Shown here: positions 1-12,379 of the stretch, in pieces
How the letters are laid out: each line of letters starts with the position of its first letter
Numbering within the stretch: position 1 is the stretch's first letter
NCBI GenBank assembly: GCA_028023455.1
Contig: JAQFVV010012403.1
Coordinates: 622,001 to 686,000 of the forward strand
DNA from: Epiperipatus broadwayi
Lineage: Eukaryota > Onychophora > Udeonychophora > Euonychophora > Peripatidae
DNA: 64,000 bases
Direction of reading: 5' to 3'
Notes under the pieces: model-generated
What the model was told of the DNA's origin: nothing
Seen by the model: only the letters and a program-made list of their open reading frames with translations
Databases searched by the model: none
Translations under genes and position numbers: made by a program

Positions 1-1285
1 CATAAAATTTTAAGGTGTTAGATATCTGGATTATAAATTACAACATGGAATGTGACAATGTGTTTCATATCTTTGTAAATTTTTTTACGTTCATCCTGCC
101 ATCGTGAAATAACCACAAAATGTTCTTTTCGCTGTCATACACAGTTTGTATCATATCAAATGTTTCAGTAGTAGATTTACTCAATTGAAAACAAAATTTA
201 AAGTTAGGCTTCATCTATGTCACTACATAACAGACACATTGATTCAGAGATGGCGCTGCAAGCAGCTTAGAGAGAGAGCATCAGTCATCTTGTGTAAAAA
301 AATGATTATTAAGAAATTATTAAAAGTGTAATAGATTTTATTGTCATACATGTTATTTTGTTTGTCGACCAAAGATTCCCATTTTTGGAAATTAAGTGGG
401 ATGTGGTTGTTGTTTTTTTATTGTTGTACATTAGGCATACTTTGTATAATTTGCTTTATATATATTGTTCATCATTTCAACCCCCCCCCCATCTTTTATC
501 TGATGTTTTTATTATATCTCTTAATGTTGCAGTTTTCAGTCATTTTGATAAAACTGAGAAAGTATTTCTTTTTTCTTGAATTCAAGCAGAGAAAAGGTCA
601 TTGTGTTGTGCTCGCAATTTCCTCAAGTAACATTTAAATCTAAAGATTTTTGGATTAACATCAACAGGCAGTAAATGAATTTTGCCAATTTTAGAATTTG
701 TCAGATTCTAAGCAATTGTTTATGAATGAGATGAGTATTTGTGGATTATTTAGCAGTCATTTATTTTAAATACAGTACTCAATTTTGTATATAATGTTCC
801 GTTTTTTTTTTTTTTTAAATCTTTTTCTGCTTGCTTAATGATTTTGAATTTTATGGAAAATGCCGATAAATATTTTACTTTATTTCAGTGTAATATTAAA
901 AGTACATTTTAATTGTAATCGTTTACTTACTTGTTTTGTATTTTCTACCCCTTCTCCCGTATTCTCTAATAATACTATAATTTTATTCATTCTGTTTTTA
1001 TTTGTATTTGTTGCATTTTTTCTTCATACTATTATTTTACATTTGGAAACAAGTCAAAATACACGTGCCATGATTAAATAAGTACTCCACTTGATCTCAT
1101 AAATAAAGAAGACCAAATAGAATATATCTCGGCATTTAACAAATTATATATCTGTGTTTGTGTACGAAAGTATGACCCAGTACTTCAATAGATTTTCAAC
1201 TCAATAAAATAAATAAATACATAGTCAATTTAATCAATAAAAGAAAATTCACACAATTTTATTTACAGACATAAAAGTAGAACTT
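1..1285. other. AT-rich stretch, no gene recognised
   Basis: Low-complexity AT-rich sequence with a run of ten C at 481-490 and a T run near 803-816. The short open frames here have no recognisable motifs and are rich in residues expected from T-rich DNA. I see no repeat family member, tRNA or coding exon. Confidence 0.5.
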
Positions 1286-1289
1286 TTTA

Positions 1290-1815
1290 TTATTATTATT
1301 ATTGCCATATCTGACCTTGCCTTCAGAAGTGAACTAGTCAAGATTCCTTCCTTATCTGATCGGATTGAGCACTCATTGCTACTAACCAATGTGTAAACAT
1401 GTGAATAACCAATGTATAAACATAGTCCAAGGGTAAAACAAGTATGGCCAGTGTGTAAATGTGTATAAAATCCTACCATTGGTTAGTATGGACCAATAGG
1501 CAATGATGCTCTCTGATTCCGATTACTGCTAGTAAGGTAGGGGATCTGGCAATAAGTAGTCAGCCTTTTTGGAAGCAAATGAGAGAATGTCTGTCTAACC
1601 TGAGTGACTGAACATACTCTCAATTTAAACTACTTCCAGCAGTGAAGATGTTTCTACTATAGTGATTATCGATACATCTTTGCAGTGAGGCAAGTTCATG
1701 ATACGACTGGAAGCTATTAAGACTACGGACCGACTCAAGGCAAGCTGACCAGTACAGCTGGAAGAGTCTTCACTAGAACTCATGAGGCAAGCTAATATGT
1801 AGCATGACCAGCACC
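1290..1815 (+). repeat. Dispersed repeat A, copy 1
   Basis: This segment reappears in reverse complement at about 40590-41055. Shared blocks include the one reading CATATCTGACCTTGCCTT near 1305, a mid-part with related TTTGCAGTGAGGCAAG text near 1680, and the end with CATGAGGCAAGCT near 1780. A short ATT microsatellite begins at about 1288. No coding potential or terminal inverted repeat was recognised. It could be a SINE-like or DNA-transposon-derived repeat; class not assigned. Confidence 0.55.
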
Positions 1816-2071
1816 ATATTAAGTATGTTTATCTATGTAAAATGGTATTTATTGATTGTATAACATGTATGTATATTTGTTCTAATAAATTATACATATT
1901 AACTTCAAGGGTTCATATTTTTATTGATATCTTTGTTGGTTTAAGTCTGAAATCTGCTATTCAAATCAGAACACAACAATTATTATATTAAAACATTGAT
2001 GATCTGCCTTCTGTTACTACATTTAAAAAAAAAGCATATGGCTTAAGTTGGAGTCCCAGACCTGTGAGCAT

Positions 2072-2137
2072 CAGAATTGATCCTGGGATTTCCTGATTCC
2101 AAATCAGATGTTCTACCAACTGCGTCAAACTACACTG
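2072..2137 (-). repeat. tRNA-like sequence (Pro-like), SINE or tRNA pseudogene
   Basis: On the minus strand the order is a D-arm-like GCAGTTGGTAGAAC, then a five-base-pair anticodon stem CTGAT/ATCAG closing a loop whose central triplet is TGG (Pro), then a TCCCAGGATCAATTCTG T-arm-like segment. The box A resemblance is good. Box B is degraded, with GATCAATTC instead of GTTCAAATC. No complementary acceptor stem is evident, so I read it as a tRNA-derived repeat or pseudogene rather than a working tRNA. Confidence 0.45.
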
Positions 2138-2399
2138 AAAAACTAACACATCGTAATAAATTACTTCCTTCAAATATATTAAATGCCGGATCTGCATCTA
2201 TAAAATAATCTATGAAAAATTATCAGAAAAATAATGAATAGTTTATTTGATGTGGACTCTTCAAGTTGGAAACAGGTCATGGCTATTCATTTCTTCACTG
2301 TGTCATTCAATTTTCATCAATTTATTCCCTCATCTATTCTTCTATCAGTTCATCTCATACATTGATAATCCATTGTATTTACATATTGAATTATTTCTA

Positions 2400-2912
2400 T
2401 TATCTAATATAAGTATTGAATATCTTTAGAAAAATTTAACTTAATTTAAGTATTCTGATTTCATTCAACTGTTAGTATAGCACACAGGTTAGTATATGCA
2501 CAATGTTTTGAGAGATATTCTCTCCTCTTTTTAGATATTTCTTGCTGACCAGCGACAGTAGTAGCATGGCAATCAAACCTGGACCCTTAGATTCTTGAGT
2601 ATTGAGTTTGGATTAGAGCATTACCTTAAAATTCAGTACTCAAGAATCTAAGATTCCAGGTTTGATTCTCATGCTACTACTGTCTCTGATCAGACAAGCA
2701 ACACCTGAAGAAGAGGTGAGGATAATACCTCACAAAACATTGTGCATATACTAACCTGTGTGCTATTACCAACACTTGAATGTACTTGGAATACTTAAAT
2801 AAAGTTAAATTTTTCTAAAGATGTGTTTTAATACTCATATTAGACTATGGAAATAGTACAATATATAAATATAACTAAAACATCACCATCACAAACCTTC
2901 AGAAAAACATTG
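2400..2912. mobile_element. Head-to-head pair of Penelope-like terminal repeats
   Basis: Two arms in inverted orientation meet near 2607-2616. The left arm (about 2400-2606) reads on the minus strand and the right arm (about 2617-2912) on the plus strand. Both hold the same modules as the terminal repeats of the PLE at 34-38 kb: a tRNA-like segment with CAAGAATCTAAG, an HHR-like core, the GTGCATATACTAACCTG block, and (right arm) an end resembling ATGGAAATAGT and CATCACAAACCTTC. No RT remains, so this is a solo inverted terminal-repeat pair. The whole can fold into a long hairpin. Confidence 0.75.
2695..2765 (+). ncRNA. Hammerhead ribozyme motif, family 1 (decayed core)
   Basis: The core CTGAAGA is at 2705-2711 and is followed by a stem II that can form GTGAGG/CCTCAC. 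The following GAAA position reads AAAA (CAAAAC instead of CGAAAC), which fits CpG decay of G12. Downstream GTG at 2742 can pair with the CAC before the core, as in the copies at 34.2 and 37.6 kb. Loss of G12 should abolish cleavage, so this copy is probably inactive. The opposite arm (about 2490-2550, minus strand) keeps only remnants of the core. Confidence 0.6.
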
Positions 2913-2919
2913 ATAATCA

Positions 2920-5220
2920 GTCTTTTATTCTTTTCTTTCTAATGTTTTTTTTCTGTAGTCTGTATCATATGTCCAAAATGCATATATTTTTATTTGATGG
3001 TTCTTGGATGAAATGTTCTAGACTCATTTCCTTATTGGCAGATATTGATTCTTCTATCATTCCTAAGTTTATGAAGTAGCTTTCTCCAAAAGAAAATTCT
3101 CTTAGACATCATTTCTCTTGCATGTCTATGTAAAATCTTTCCACACATGGTTATACCATAACAGGATTAATATTTTATTATTATCCTGACTGGAGATTTG
3201 CAATCTATATTATCTTTTGCAAGATTTTTCGTAGTCTATTTCAGGCATGCTCTTTGAAAAATCAACTCTAAGAATGCATTCTAAAATAAATGTGATGAAG
3301 TTTAAAAATCAAGAAATAGCAGGCTTTGCATTTTATAAGTCGTTCCCACAAACAAAAAAATTATATTGCATCTTCTTTCAGAAAGTTCATTTAATAATAA
3401 AAGCTACTCATTCCACTTGCATTTATATAGATGATCAGAGTGGAAGCAGAAAAATATTTTTGTTTGCACATTAATTCAAAAAACTGGTTTGTTAATATGA
3501 TATATTAATTGTTGTCCGGACTGCAATAGCAACTACATTATACCCATCTCGTAAGGAAAACTTAATAGTAAAGAAACTGTTGCAGACAATATCATGCCTA
3601 TCATGAAATTTTTTTGTGAATTCCACATTATTAAATTTAAAAACATTTCTTTCGTTTGTAAATGTTAAATTATTAAACTGAGCAAAGAAACTTAGCTATT
3701 TGTAAGCCTATAACAATTAAAAATAGTGATCAAGGGTCACTAGTCTTTCATTATTTTTTAAAACCTCATACAAGTCCTTATTTCCAATATTAATTTGCTT
3801 TGAACCATACCTCCTCCCTCCATATGCCATTTAATTTCTGAAATTCAAAGGGCGCAATTATCCACCACTTCTCATTTCATATATATTTCCCTAATGTTTT
3901 GGTCAATTAAAATTTGTTTTTTATAAATTTAATAATGTTCTTACTGTTTCACTATCCAGTTTAATTATAAGAATTACTGTTTTTACATTATTTGGAGTCT
4001 AGCTATGATAATATTTCAGATGTGTTTTTTTACAGTTTTTTACATACTAGAAGTTTTGAGAAAATTGTTGAACAATCGAAACAGCCAACTATTTTGAAAG
4101 TGTGAAAAATAAAGTACTGCATTGTATAAAGAACATAAACGTTTGTTCTTTGTATTGGTGTTTTCCCCCATTTCTTCTAATATCATATTTAATTTTTTAA
4201 ATTTTTTCTTTTTATATTTTTTATATAATTTTCTTATAATTAAAATAATATATCCTTAGCTAATGTCTTTCAAAATTTTAAACTATTTCTAGAAACAAAT
4301 TGTAATGTCATCTTTATTATATATGTGACTTTCAGTTTGATTGATATTTTTGCTCAAGTACAATTATATTTTAACACGACTTAAAGAGAAAGATGAAAGA
4401 AGCCTATTTGATTAACTTGGACTGCAATTTGATGAATAAAAGAGATACGGGTGTTACGTAATATCCAAAAAATGGCAAATGCAATTTGCATACACTTTGC
4501 ATTTCATAGCAACGGTCTTACTTCGCAATCTATTTAGCACTCAGCTTTAATAATGAAGGTATTCCTTCGAAAGTACCAAGCTGAATAAACTCAATATCCA
4601 TTTTATTTATATGAAATATATATCGCATATTATATTATTCATTATAACTAAAAGAATGAAAAAATTATGAAAGTCATAAATTTATTTAAGGAAGCAAAGG
4701 AATATAAATTATTTCTTGCGTGAGTGAGAATAATGTAATTTTTTATTTCTCACTAACGTAAATTTAAATCAAATGTATTTTATTGGTATATTTGTGTTTT
4801 TATCAGTTTGGCAAAAATGGAAGCAGTTTTTTGTTCAATTATATACTTTCAAGAGCATACAGTAAATGTCTAAAATAAAATGGCTGAAAATAAGCGATGG
4901 TATTTAATATTTCCAGTGTTGGTTCTTCTCTTACTGTATTTTTAAAAAAGATAATTTTGTGGCAAATTTTTTAATAATATTTTTACTTTATTTGTTAATA
5001 TTTTTCTTCTATTAAGTGTATAGTGAACTTATTAATATAAATAAATGTAAATAAAAAAAGTACATAAACCAAATGATAGTGACAAAATGAAAGATGCTGA
5101 CAAAGTATGAAAATATTTCTAGTATGTCACGTTTATATGTTAAAATCTAAATGATATTTAATTCTCTTTTCTTTAATTATTGTAATCATTATAAATTCAT
5201 TATAATTGAGTATTAAGAAA
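2920..5220. other. AT-rich stretch, no feature recognised
   Basis: About 2.3 kb of AT-rich DNA. The open frame at 3247-3474 (75 codons) has no recognisable motif. I see no tRNA-like boxes, repeat-family members or splice-bounded exon. Confidence 0.45.
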
Positions 5221-5274
5221 AGGTAACAGCACATGATCACCATTTCTTATGCTTGCTTATAACTATTATTAAAA

Positions 5275-5523
5275 CAGGCAAAACTCTCCATACAGTAGTG
5301 CCACTCACTGCAAGCCAGAGTAATCAATGGATGCCAGAAGGCTTGTGCATAAAATTCCCATCTAGTGCCTACTCATTCAATATCCGAAGGCCACAAGGCA
5401 GAAACTAGTTTGGGGATATTGGATGAGTAGGCACTAGATGAGGATTTTATGCACAAGCCTTCTGGCATCCATTGATTACTCTGTCTTGCACTGAGTGGCA
5501 ATACTGTATGGAGAGTTTTGCCT
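5275..5523. mobile_element. Palindromic repeat family 2, copy 1
   Basis: The left end reads CAGGCAAAACTCTCCATACA and the right end is its inverse, and the similarity continues inward through a block reading GGCATCCATTGATTAC. The arms are roughly 100 bases each around a short centre. Part of an HHR (the GAAACTAGT stem III region) remains near 5400, but the CTGATGA half is absent. Further copies are at 32800-33323 and 54294-54494, with partial ones at 48845 and 20625. Outer flanks also share text (CATGATCACC at about 5233), so the true element may be longer. Confidence 0.8.
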
Positions 5524-5795
5524 ATTTTAATGAAAAGTTAACAGTTAATATTAAATACTTTTATGTTGCACTAACTATGCTTTTAGCAGACAACAATGGT
5601 TCTGGCATTAGTCTGCTGAAAGCATGCTTAGTGCCATGTAAAAGTATTCAATATTGACTGTTATCTTTTCTTAATATTTGATTATAACAAGTTTATAATA
5701 ATTAGTTAAAATCTAAATAAATAAAAAATTTAAATAAATATTTTGTAATTTTTAAAAGATTTGTAAATTAGGTTCAAGTTAACAACTAACACTCC

Positions 5796-5888
5796 TGTCA
5801 AGTGTTGGTGGCCTAGCGGTTAACATAGTTGCCTTCAAGCAGCTGGCCCGGGTTCTCTTCCTGGTCAACATTTTGACATATAAAAAAA
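5796..5888 (+). repeat. tRNA-derived SINE, copy 1
   Basis: The copy starts with TGTCAAGTGTTGGTGGCC, has box A-like TGGCCTAGCGGTTAAC and a box B-like GGGTTCTCTTCCTGG, and ends with TGACATATAAAAAAAAC. It is one of eight family members in the window. It lacks the central block seen in other copies and its box B carries a substitution, so it is diverged. Confidence 0.75.
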
Positions 5889-5889
5889 A

Positions 5890-7280
5890 CTCATATTCTT
5901 TAATATAAAATTTGAAGAAAAAAAAATATACGACCCCTGAAAATGTATAATCAACACTTCAGCCCATGCCAAACTACTAAATATACAAATAGCATTTTAT
6001 TTTTATTAAATAAAAATATTTTTAAAATTATCAAGGACAATCTGAAAACAAAAAGAAATTATATTTACAATTATTTCTGGTTGAGGAATTAAAATATAAA
6101 GAAGTGCAGCCATTTTAAGTAAACTGAATTTTGCAATTTAACCTTTGAACTGTAGAACCTTATATTTTGCTGATAACTCCTGCCATCTATTAATAAAAAC
6201 AAAACTAAAATATATAATCTTTACTAATTATTTGGAAGATTTTATTGCAAGATTGCAGTACCATTCAAATGCCATCTGAGGCAACTCATATCATGCAAAT
6301 TTCACCAGCAAGGTCATTCAAAGGTAAGACAGTATTTACCAGAAAAGTGTTAAAGATTATAAGTGAACATATTTTTTGCTTCAGATTATGATTCTTTTGT
6401 TTTTTTACTAGAGGTTAGATTGCTTTTTATTTCCTAATTTTATAGTGGGCTAAAACTATAAATCATAGGATATTTTAATATTTAATGTACCTCAATTATA
6501 TATACATGTAGGTATATAGATATAAAATGGATCTTTGATTTGTGGAAATATATAAACATATGTCAATGGAAATCAATTTGTTCTGAAAAAAAAAAAAAAC
6601 TGTGGTGAAAACATGATTGAGAGGTAATAAATTTTTAATAATTTTTTTTTTTTTTTAAACTCAGAAATAGACTTTTTTTTTTTTTTAATTTATGTTTCAT
6701 CTAGTTGAATTACCTTGTTTACATTTTGAACATTTTTCTATTAATTATTAATATTCTTAAAATTATTTTATTTTAAACTCCAAACATGCTATGAGAAGAA
6801 TTTAAAATGTAAAGATTTTGAGTTACTATAAATTATTAATACAAACTGCATAAAACATAAACAAGCTAATTTTTCCATATTAAAAACTTTTTACCAATCA
6901 TTTTAAAACATCAAGTATGCAATATATTAATATAAATTTATTTAACCCAAAGGAGAAAAATTAAGGCAAAAATAACCTATTGGTTAGCAAATTTTCAATT
7001 CAATATGTTATTTTAAATTGTTCTGAAAACGTTTCAAAAATGGATAAGCTTTCATTCTGACACCTTTAAAAATATAAATGGCACATTACAAAATGGCGAT
7101 TAAAAAAAATAAAGTATGTTCAAAATTACAAGGCAAGGAAATATTATGAAATGTACATTCAAGAAAATTTTGAGTTATAATTAAAATATTATTTTTGTAG
7201 ATTGTTTGTGAATATATATTATAAATTTTTTTATATTTTTATGTAGATGTATGTAGTTTACTAATTATATTTATTATAGC
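5890..7280. other. AT-rich stretch with homopolymer tracts
   Basis: No gene recognised. It holds an A run near 6586-6599 and T runs near 6641-6656 and 6674-6686, which may be old retroposon tails, and scattered short AT repeats. Confidence 0.45.
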
Positions 7281-7289
7281 ATAATGTAA

Positions 7290-8660
7290 ATAATGCCCGT
7301 TGGGTGGAGCTAGTGGAAGACATGCACAAGGGTGGTTAAAGAGATGGGGATTAATTTTAGTGAAGAAAATTTAATGAAAAGTAAAGATAATAAATATACT
7401 GGGGAAAGAGAAGAGAAAGATTCTTTTATTGGGGGATATAAAGTTAAATATGGTAAATAAACTATTTGGGAATCGTTTTAAGTAATCAGAGAAATTGCTT
7501 GGATGAATGGGAGAAAAAAAAAGATAAATGAAACAAATCAGAGAAATTGCTTGGATGAATGGGAGAAAAAAAAAGATAAATGAAACAAAGGAAATAAAGG
7601 TATTTATAAAGAAATTAAGAATGTTTTTATATAGTAAATATCATATAACGAATTGTATTGGAGTGGCAATAACAGGGTTAACTTATTGGAACAATGAATT
7701 GTGTATTAGTAAAGAAGTATTAGATTACTTAGAAAAAGTACAAAGAAGAGTATGAAGAAATATATTAGATGCAAGAAGTATAGATGGCAATGGAGGCAAT
7801 TCAAGGAGAAATGGGATAGTCATGTTTTTATATGAGAGATACAAAAAGCAAAATGAAATTGTTTGATAGATTACAATTTATGGATAGTAAAAGAATAGCC
7901 AAAATATTATTTAATTGGGTCATGAGTAAAGGACGGACAACAAGATGGGTGAGAAAGATAGTATTGTATGCAGATTTGGATAAGGACTTTATGTCAGTAT
8001 ACTTGTACAAAAGGTGGGATGATTGTGTTAGAAAGATTGTTGAGTGTTATAGTGGCAAAGAATGGGATAGAAGAATAGTTGCATTAATAAAAAATAGAAT
8101 TGGAAAGATGGAGAAGTAGTATGGATAGTAAAAAGAGTTTAAATACATATAGAAGTAAACAATGTTAGGTGCAAGTTAATTTACGATCATAGCAAGGAAA
8201 GTAGTTTTATTGTTTAAGGCTTGAACAGGATCATTAGCAACAAGGGAATATACACATAATTAGAAAAATGTGGCTGATTTAGTCTGCAAGTTATGTAAGT
8301 AAGCCATGGAAAATATTAGGCATCTGCTAATTAAATGTAAATGCTTATGAGCAGAAAGGGTACAAATAATGAAGTTGTAAGAGAATAAACAAAGTGATTA
8401 TAAAGAAAGTGGGTGGATTTTATACTGGGTTTGTAAAAAGATGAGGGGATCTAGATACAAAAGCCATAGAGTTCACAGATTATGTTGTGGAAATGGGATA
8501 GAGCAGGATAGATAAGAATATGGGAAAAACTTAGGGTGGAGAAGAGAAAGATAATGTAAGGTGTTTAACAGGTTTCTCTGGGCATAGTGGCTGAGAGATT
8601 CCTGACTCCAATAAAGGAGTAGCCATATCACATCGCATGTAGTTTTATAAAAAGAAATAT
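7290..8660 (+). pseudogene. Non-LTR retrotransposon (LINE family M), 3' part, copy A
   Basis: Broken coding sequence for the C-terminal part of a LINE polyprotein. The readable frame at 7832-8119 includes AKILFNWVMSKG, TRWVRK and YLYKRWDDCV; the same frames occur in copy C (12.4-13.1 kb), which supports a once-coding origin. After a stop near 8120 the sequence continues in register with the copies at 9.7 and 12.7 kb, including a degraded Cys/His segment (VCKLC then IRHLLI) near 8280-8340 of the kind found at the end of many LINE RTs. The 3' end has the shared GGTTTCTCTGGGCATAGTGG block. Frameshifts and stops throughout mean it is inactive. The exact clade is not assigned. Confidence 0.7.
7484..7587 (+). 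repeat. 52-bp direct tandem duplication inside LINE copy A
   Basis: A block beginning AATCAGAGAAATTGC is repeated exactly once at a period of 52 bases (second copy from 7536), including an A9 run. The copies look identical, so the duplication seems recent compared with the decay of the LINE around it. Confidence 0.85.
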
Positions 8661-9029
8661 CGTGATTAGGTTCCATTAAGGAACAAAAGCTGGATTGATG
8701 TATTAAATAATTTTTTTATTTATATTTAGTTTGTTTCAGTTTTGTTTTAAATTGATTATTTTAAAAGTGTAACTATAAATTAAGTAACATTTTTTTGACT
8801 AAAGTCAACATCGTTCATTAATTAGTTCACTGTAATATTGAATGATGTTACATCACCATGGTTATTTGGATATAAATAACATTAAATCACTTCATATGTA
8901 CATTTAATACCTCTGAAATTCTGTATTCGTCTCTTTATTTAAACTAATAATTTTGATCGTTGAGTCTTTTTTAGTATCGTAAATGTATAAACATCATTTT
9001 TATACTATGCGTTCATTCATAAACAAATA

Positions 9030-9310
9030 TGGTCATTATAATTCTAAAGAAAAATAAATAAAAAGGCAAAAAATAATAATAATACAATAGAGGTGAGTTG
9101 CGAGTTTTGTGACGACTATACAAACCAATCTGTGAAACACGAATGCATTCACATATAGAACACGCTTGTCCATTATTCCGTTTGATATTTCATGATGCTG
9201 TTTTTTACCATCTTCAGCAGAAAACTTTCCTTTCTGAAATACTTCAACACCTTGTCTAATTATAGCTTTCCAGCGTATTCTGTCCTTCACCATATCTTCC
9301 CACTGAAAAT
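9030..9310 (-). pseudogene. LINE family L, C-terminal tail (inverted fragment)
   Basis: The minus strand encodes DRIRWKAIIRQGVEVFQKGK and, after a frameshift, SQIGLYSRHKTRNS. This matches the tails of the elements at 16.98-19.89 and 46.1-46.7 kb, where GLYSH or FYSH with KTH is the end of a C2H2-like finger. It holds only the last ~90 residues, so it is a 5'-truncated copy. Confidence 0.65.
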
Positions 9311-9519
9311 GACCAATATTGCATTTTTAGAATATCTTTGTGATAGTCTTTAAAATGTGTAGGGAGTCTACTTCTCCCATGAAAACCATATTCAAGTTTG
9401 CCATGTCCAATGCAACAAAGGTATGATTTTATTATAATGGACTCAATAAAATTTATTTATAATGCTGGTGAATTTATTTAATTATAATTATGCTTATACT
9501 CTAAGGAGTTAAATGGGCT

Positions 9520-9566
9520 GATCTCTCAATGAGATCTTATGATGATCTCTCAATGAGATCTCATGA
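9520..9566. repeat. Short tandem and palindromic repeat
   Basis: GATCTCTCAATGAGATCT occurs twice, at about 9520 and 9544. Each unit is itself an imperfect inverted repeat (GATCTC / GAGATC). It looks like a local duplication with no clear function. Confidence 0.7.
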
Positions 9567-9734
9567 TCTCATTCTCTCACTTTAATATATAAAATTACTT
9601 ATATATTTTTTAATAATACCTTACTTTAATATTTCTTACTTTAATAATATTTTAAATTAAATATTGTGTTACATTTTAAATTTGTGTTGAACTGGAATAA
9701 TGATTTTTCCATAACCTCAGGTTTACCCCCTCTA

Positions 9735-10215
9735 CCCCATCTCATTATAATATATAGAAGTAAACAATATTGGGTGCAAGTTAATTTATGATAACAGCAA
9801 GGAAAGTAATTTACATTCAAAGGATCTTTAGCAACAAGAGAATATACACATAAATGGAAAAATGTTGGTGATTTAGTCTGCAAGTTGTGTAAGGAAGGCA
9901 TAGAAAATATTAGGCATCTGTTGATTGAATATAAATGCCTGCAAGCAGAAAGGGTACAAATAATGAAGTTATGGGAGAATAAATAAAGTGATTATAAAGA
10001 AAATGGGTTCTTGGTTTTTATACTGGGTTTGTAAAAAAATGAGCGGGGTTTAGATATAAAGACCATGGAGTTCACAAAGATTATGTTGTGGAAATGGGAT
10101 GGAGCTGAATAGAGAAGAATATAGGGGGAAAAAAAGGAAGGTAAAGTGGCTAACAGGTTTCTATGAGCATTTGGCTGAGGAGATTCCTGGCTCCAGGGTA
10201 TCGCATAACAACTAA
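9735..10215 (+). pseudogene. LINE family M, 3' part, copy B
   Basis: Collinear with copies A and C from the ATATAGAAGTAAACA block through the Cys/His segment: VCKLCKEG then IRHLLIEY, in which the last Cys of copy C (IEC) is replaced by Tyr. It ends with the GGTTTCTATGAGCA and GGCTGAGGAGATTCC block of the shared 3' end. No long frame remains. It is 5'-truncated and inactive. Confidence 0.7.
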
Positions 10216-10219
10216 GTAA

Positions 10220-12370
10220 TAACACTTTGATCATCATCGTTTGTAGTTTGTCGCTATTTGGTACCTCCTTTATATGATTTATTCTCCTATAATTTTAAAG
10301 GTACATCATAGACTTTAATAAACCCGTACATAATTTTTTAAAAAAATATCAGAATTTTATCAGGATAGGTTTAACAATTACAAAGGCTTTAATAATATTT
10401 AAACTGTAAATAAATATATTGTATAGTATTAAATATCTTATTTTTTAAATAAAAGAAGTATCAACTTGTCACACAGATGTTTAAGAAATACCTTTAAATT
10501 AATCTAGAATAAATCTTTTCAGCTGTAAACTTATAGTTGTATTTAAGAATGCTAAAAAGATAAAAACATATAAACAAATGGTTATATAAGAATGAAAATG
10601 AAATCTTTTCTGCATGACATATTAATAGGGTTGTTTTCTTTTTTAAGAATAAGATTGTTAAGTACAGAATAGATTTGTATTTATAAATATCAACTTTCAA
10701 TGTCAAATATTCCAAAATCATAAGTTAAGTAATGAAGGAAATATTGCAAAAGTAACACAGCTGACAAAAACTCATGCTTTAACAAAAAAGAACAGGTTAA
10801 TATAAAATATAACTATACCATCAAAGTCTTGATAGCGATCCAAGTGTTTTTAACAATGCACATGGAATATTCGTACAATAACAAAAAAGAAAGATTAGTG
10901 GTAATCATATGGTAAGTTGCCAGCAGATTGTGTGTTTTTCAAGCAACTTAGCGGTAAACTGATAATTTACTTGTTCCATTCAATTAATTGGATTGATTCT
11001 AGACTGAATAATGTCAAGAAAAGCAGCATCTTTACTTGGACATCTAATTAAGAATAGCTAAATACCTATGTAATGATAAGTTATTGGTTGATTAGACATG
11101 GACCAACTTATTTAAAGGAAAATTCTAAGCTTACAGAAAAATTTTCAATCTGGACCAGATTCAAACCTGGTTGTAGACATGCTAGACAGATGCACTGTCA
11201 TTGTAACACAAGGCTCTTCTCAAATCAAGAGACTCCAACTTTTATTTTTAAGAAAAGTGATAATTCAAATAAAAAGACAAATAAATTATAATTCCACATG
11301 TCTTAGGATTTGAATCAGAATGTGTAAGAATTGATATGACAGATAACGTTTATCAGGATGGCACAAGTTGTGAACTATGGCTGTGCACTGCTATAAGTGC
11401 ATTCCCAGCGATAAATTCCAATCAAATTTAACAAACTATTAAATGATTTTCAGGAAGATATTTTAATTCTGGTTTTCCAAGAACGGTATTTCTTAATTAA
11501 GCTCACAGATGCTCATCCAGATTTTGAAGACTAACTAATTAGATTACCTATGCACATTATCATTATTATATCAAGTCTTTCTCATGCTTTTTTTTTATAG
11601 CAGTAAAGATTTAGCCCAGCCTGAAATGGCTTAATCACTTTTTTAAAATATTCATTAATGAATATGGATCTTTTATAACAAAAATATATACAACTGTAGT
11701 ATTAAAGACATATAATATACTCATTCTTTTTTAACAAAAACACTTTTGTAAAATTGAAGTGACTCAATGGAAATCAGTCGTATTGCATTGAATTAATGCC
11801 TGACATATCCTATGCAATATATTGTAATTTATGATCAATTAAACTTTTACTATAACAATAGATAATGTATCTATTACAATTATAATTACCGAAAGTTGTC
11901 CAATTTTGTCTCTTACTATTACAGTCATACACATCTTGTTGCTTCCAAATGACCCGCAGAAAATTTTGAGAATTGTTTACATCTTTGATAGTCTTAGCAG
12001 TTATAACATTAGTATAAATCAGGGGTGGCCAGCCTCTGTGACAGCATTTGTGCAATGAAAAATTTTAATAGGTTTTGGGGGTGCAAATATGAAGAACAAT
12101 GTCACCAAAATATCCAATAACATGATTCATAGTCTAAATTCGACTTACAAAGAATGTGTGCTTACTTTTGTAAAGATGTTGGAATCTGATCTTGAATCCC
12201 TGGTTTGAATCACATTGAATCGTTTATTTTTAATTTTAAAAAACTAATTAAAAAAATATTGTTTTAATAATTATTTATTCAATTAAAGTCGAATTTTCCA
12301 ATATGTTTTGTACAATCATAATTAAAAACTTTTAAAAAGCATATTTTATTTTTTAAAAATTATTTTATAC
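10220..12370. other. AT-rich stretch, one weak tRNA-like segment
   Basis: No gene recognised. Near 11145-11230 the minus strand has a T-arm-like CCAGGTTTGAATCTGG preceded by possible D- and anticodon-arm text, which may be an old tRNA-derived repeat. The open frames at 11073-11291 and 11810-12055 have no recognisable motif. Confidence 0.4.
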
Positions 12371-12379
12371 TTTTTAGTT

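Noticed and set aside
1249-1479. Minus-strand 76-codon frame with THLHTGHTC
   Set aside because: Lies within dispersed repeat A and is not kept open in the second copy.
10170-10200. CTGAGGA at the end of LINE copy B
   Set aside because: No GAAA and no pairing stem I; the other LINE copies do not conserve it.
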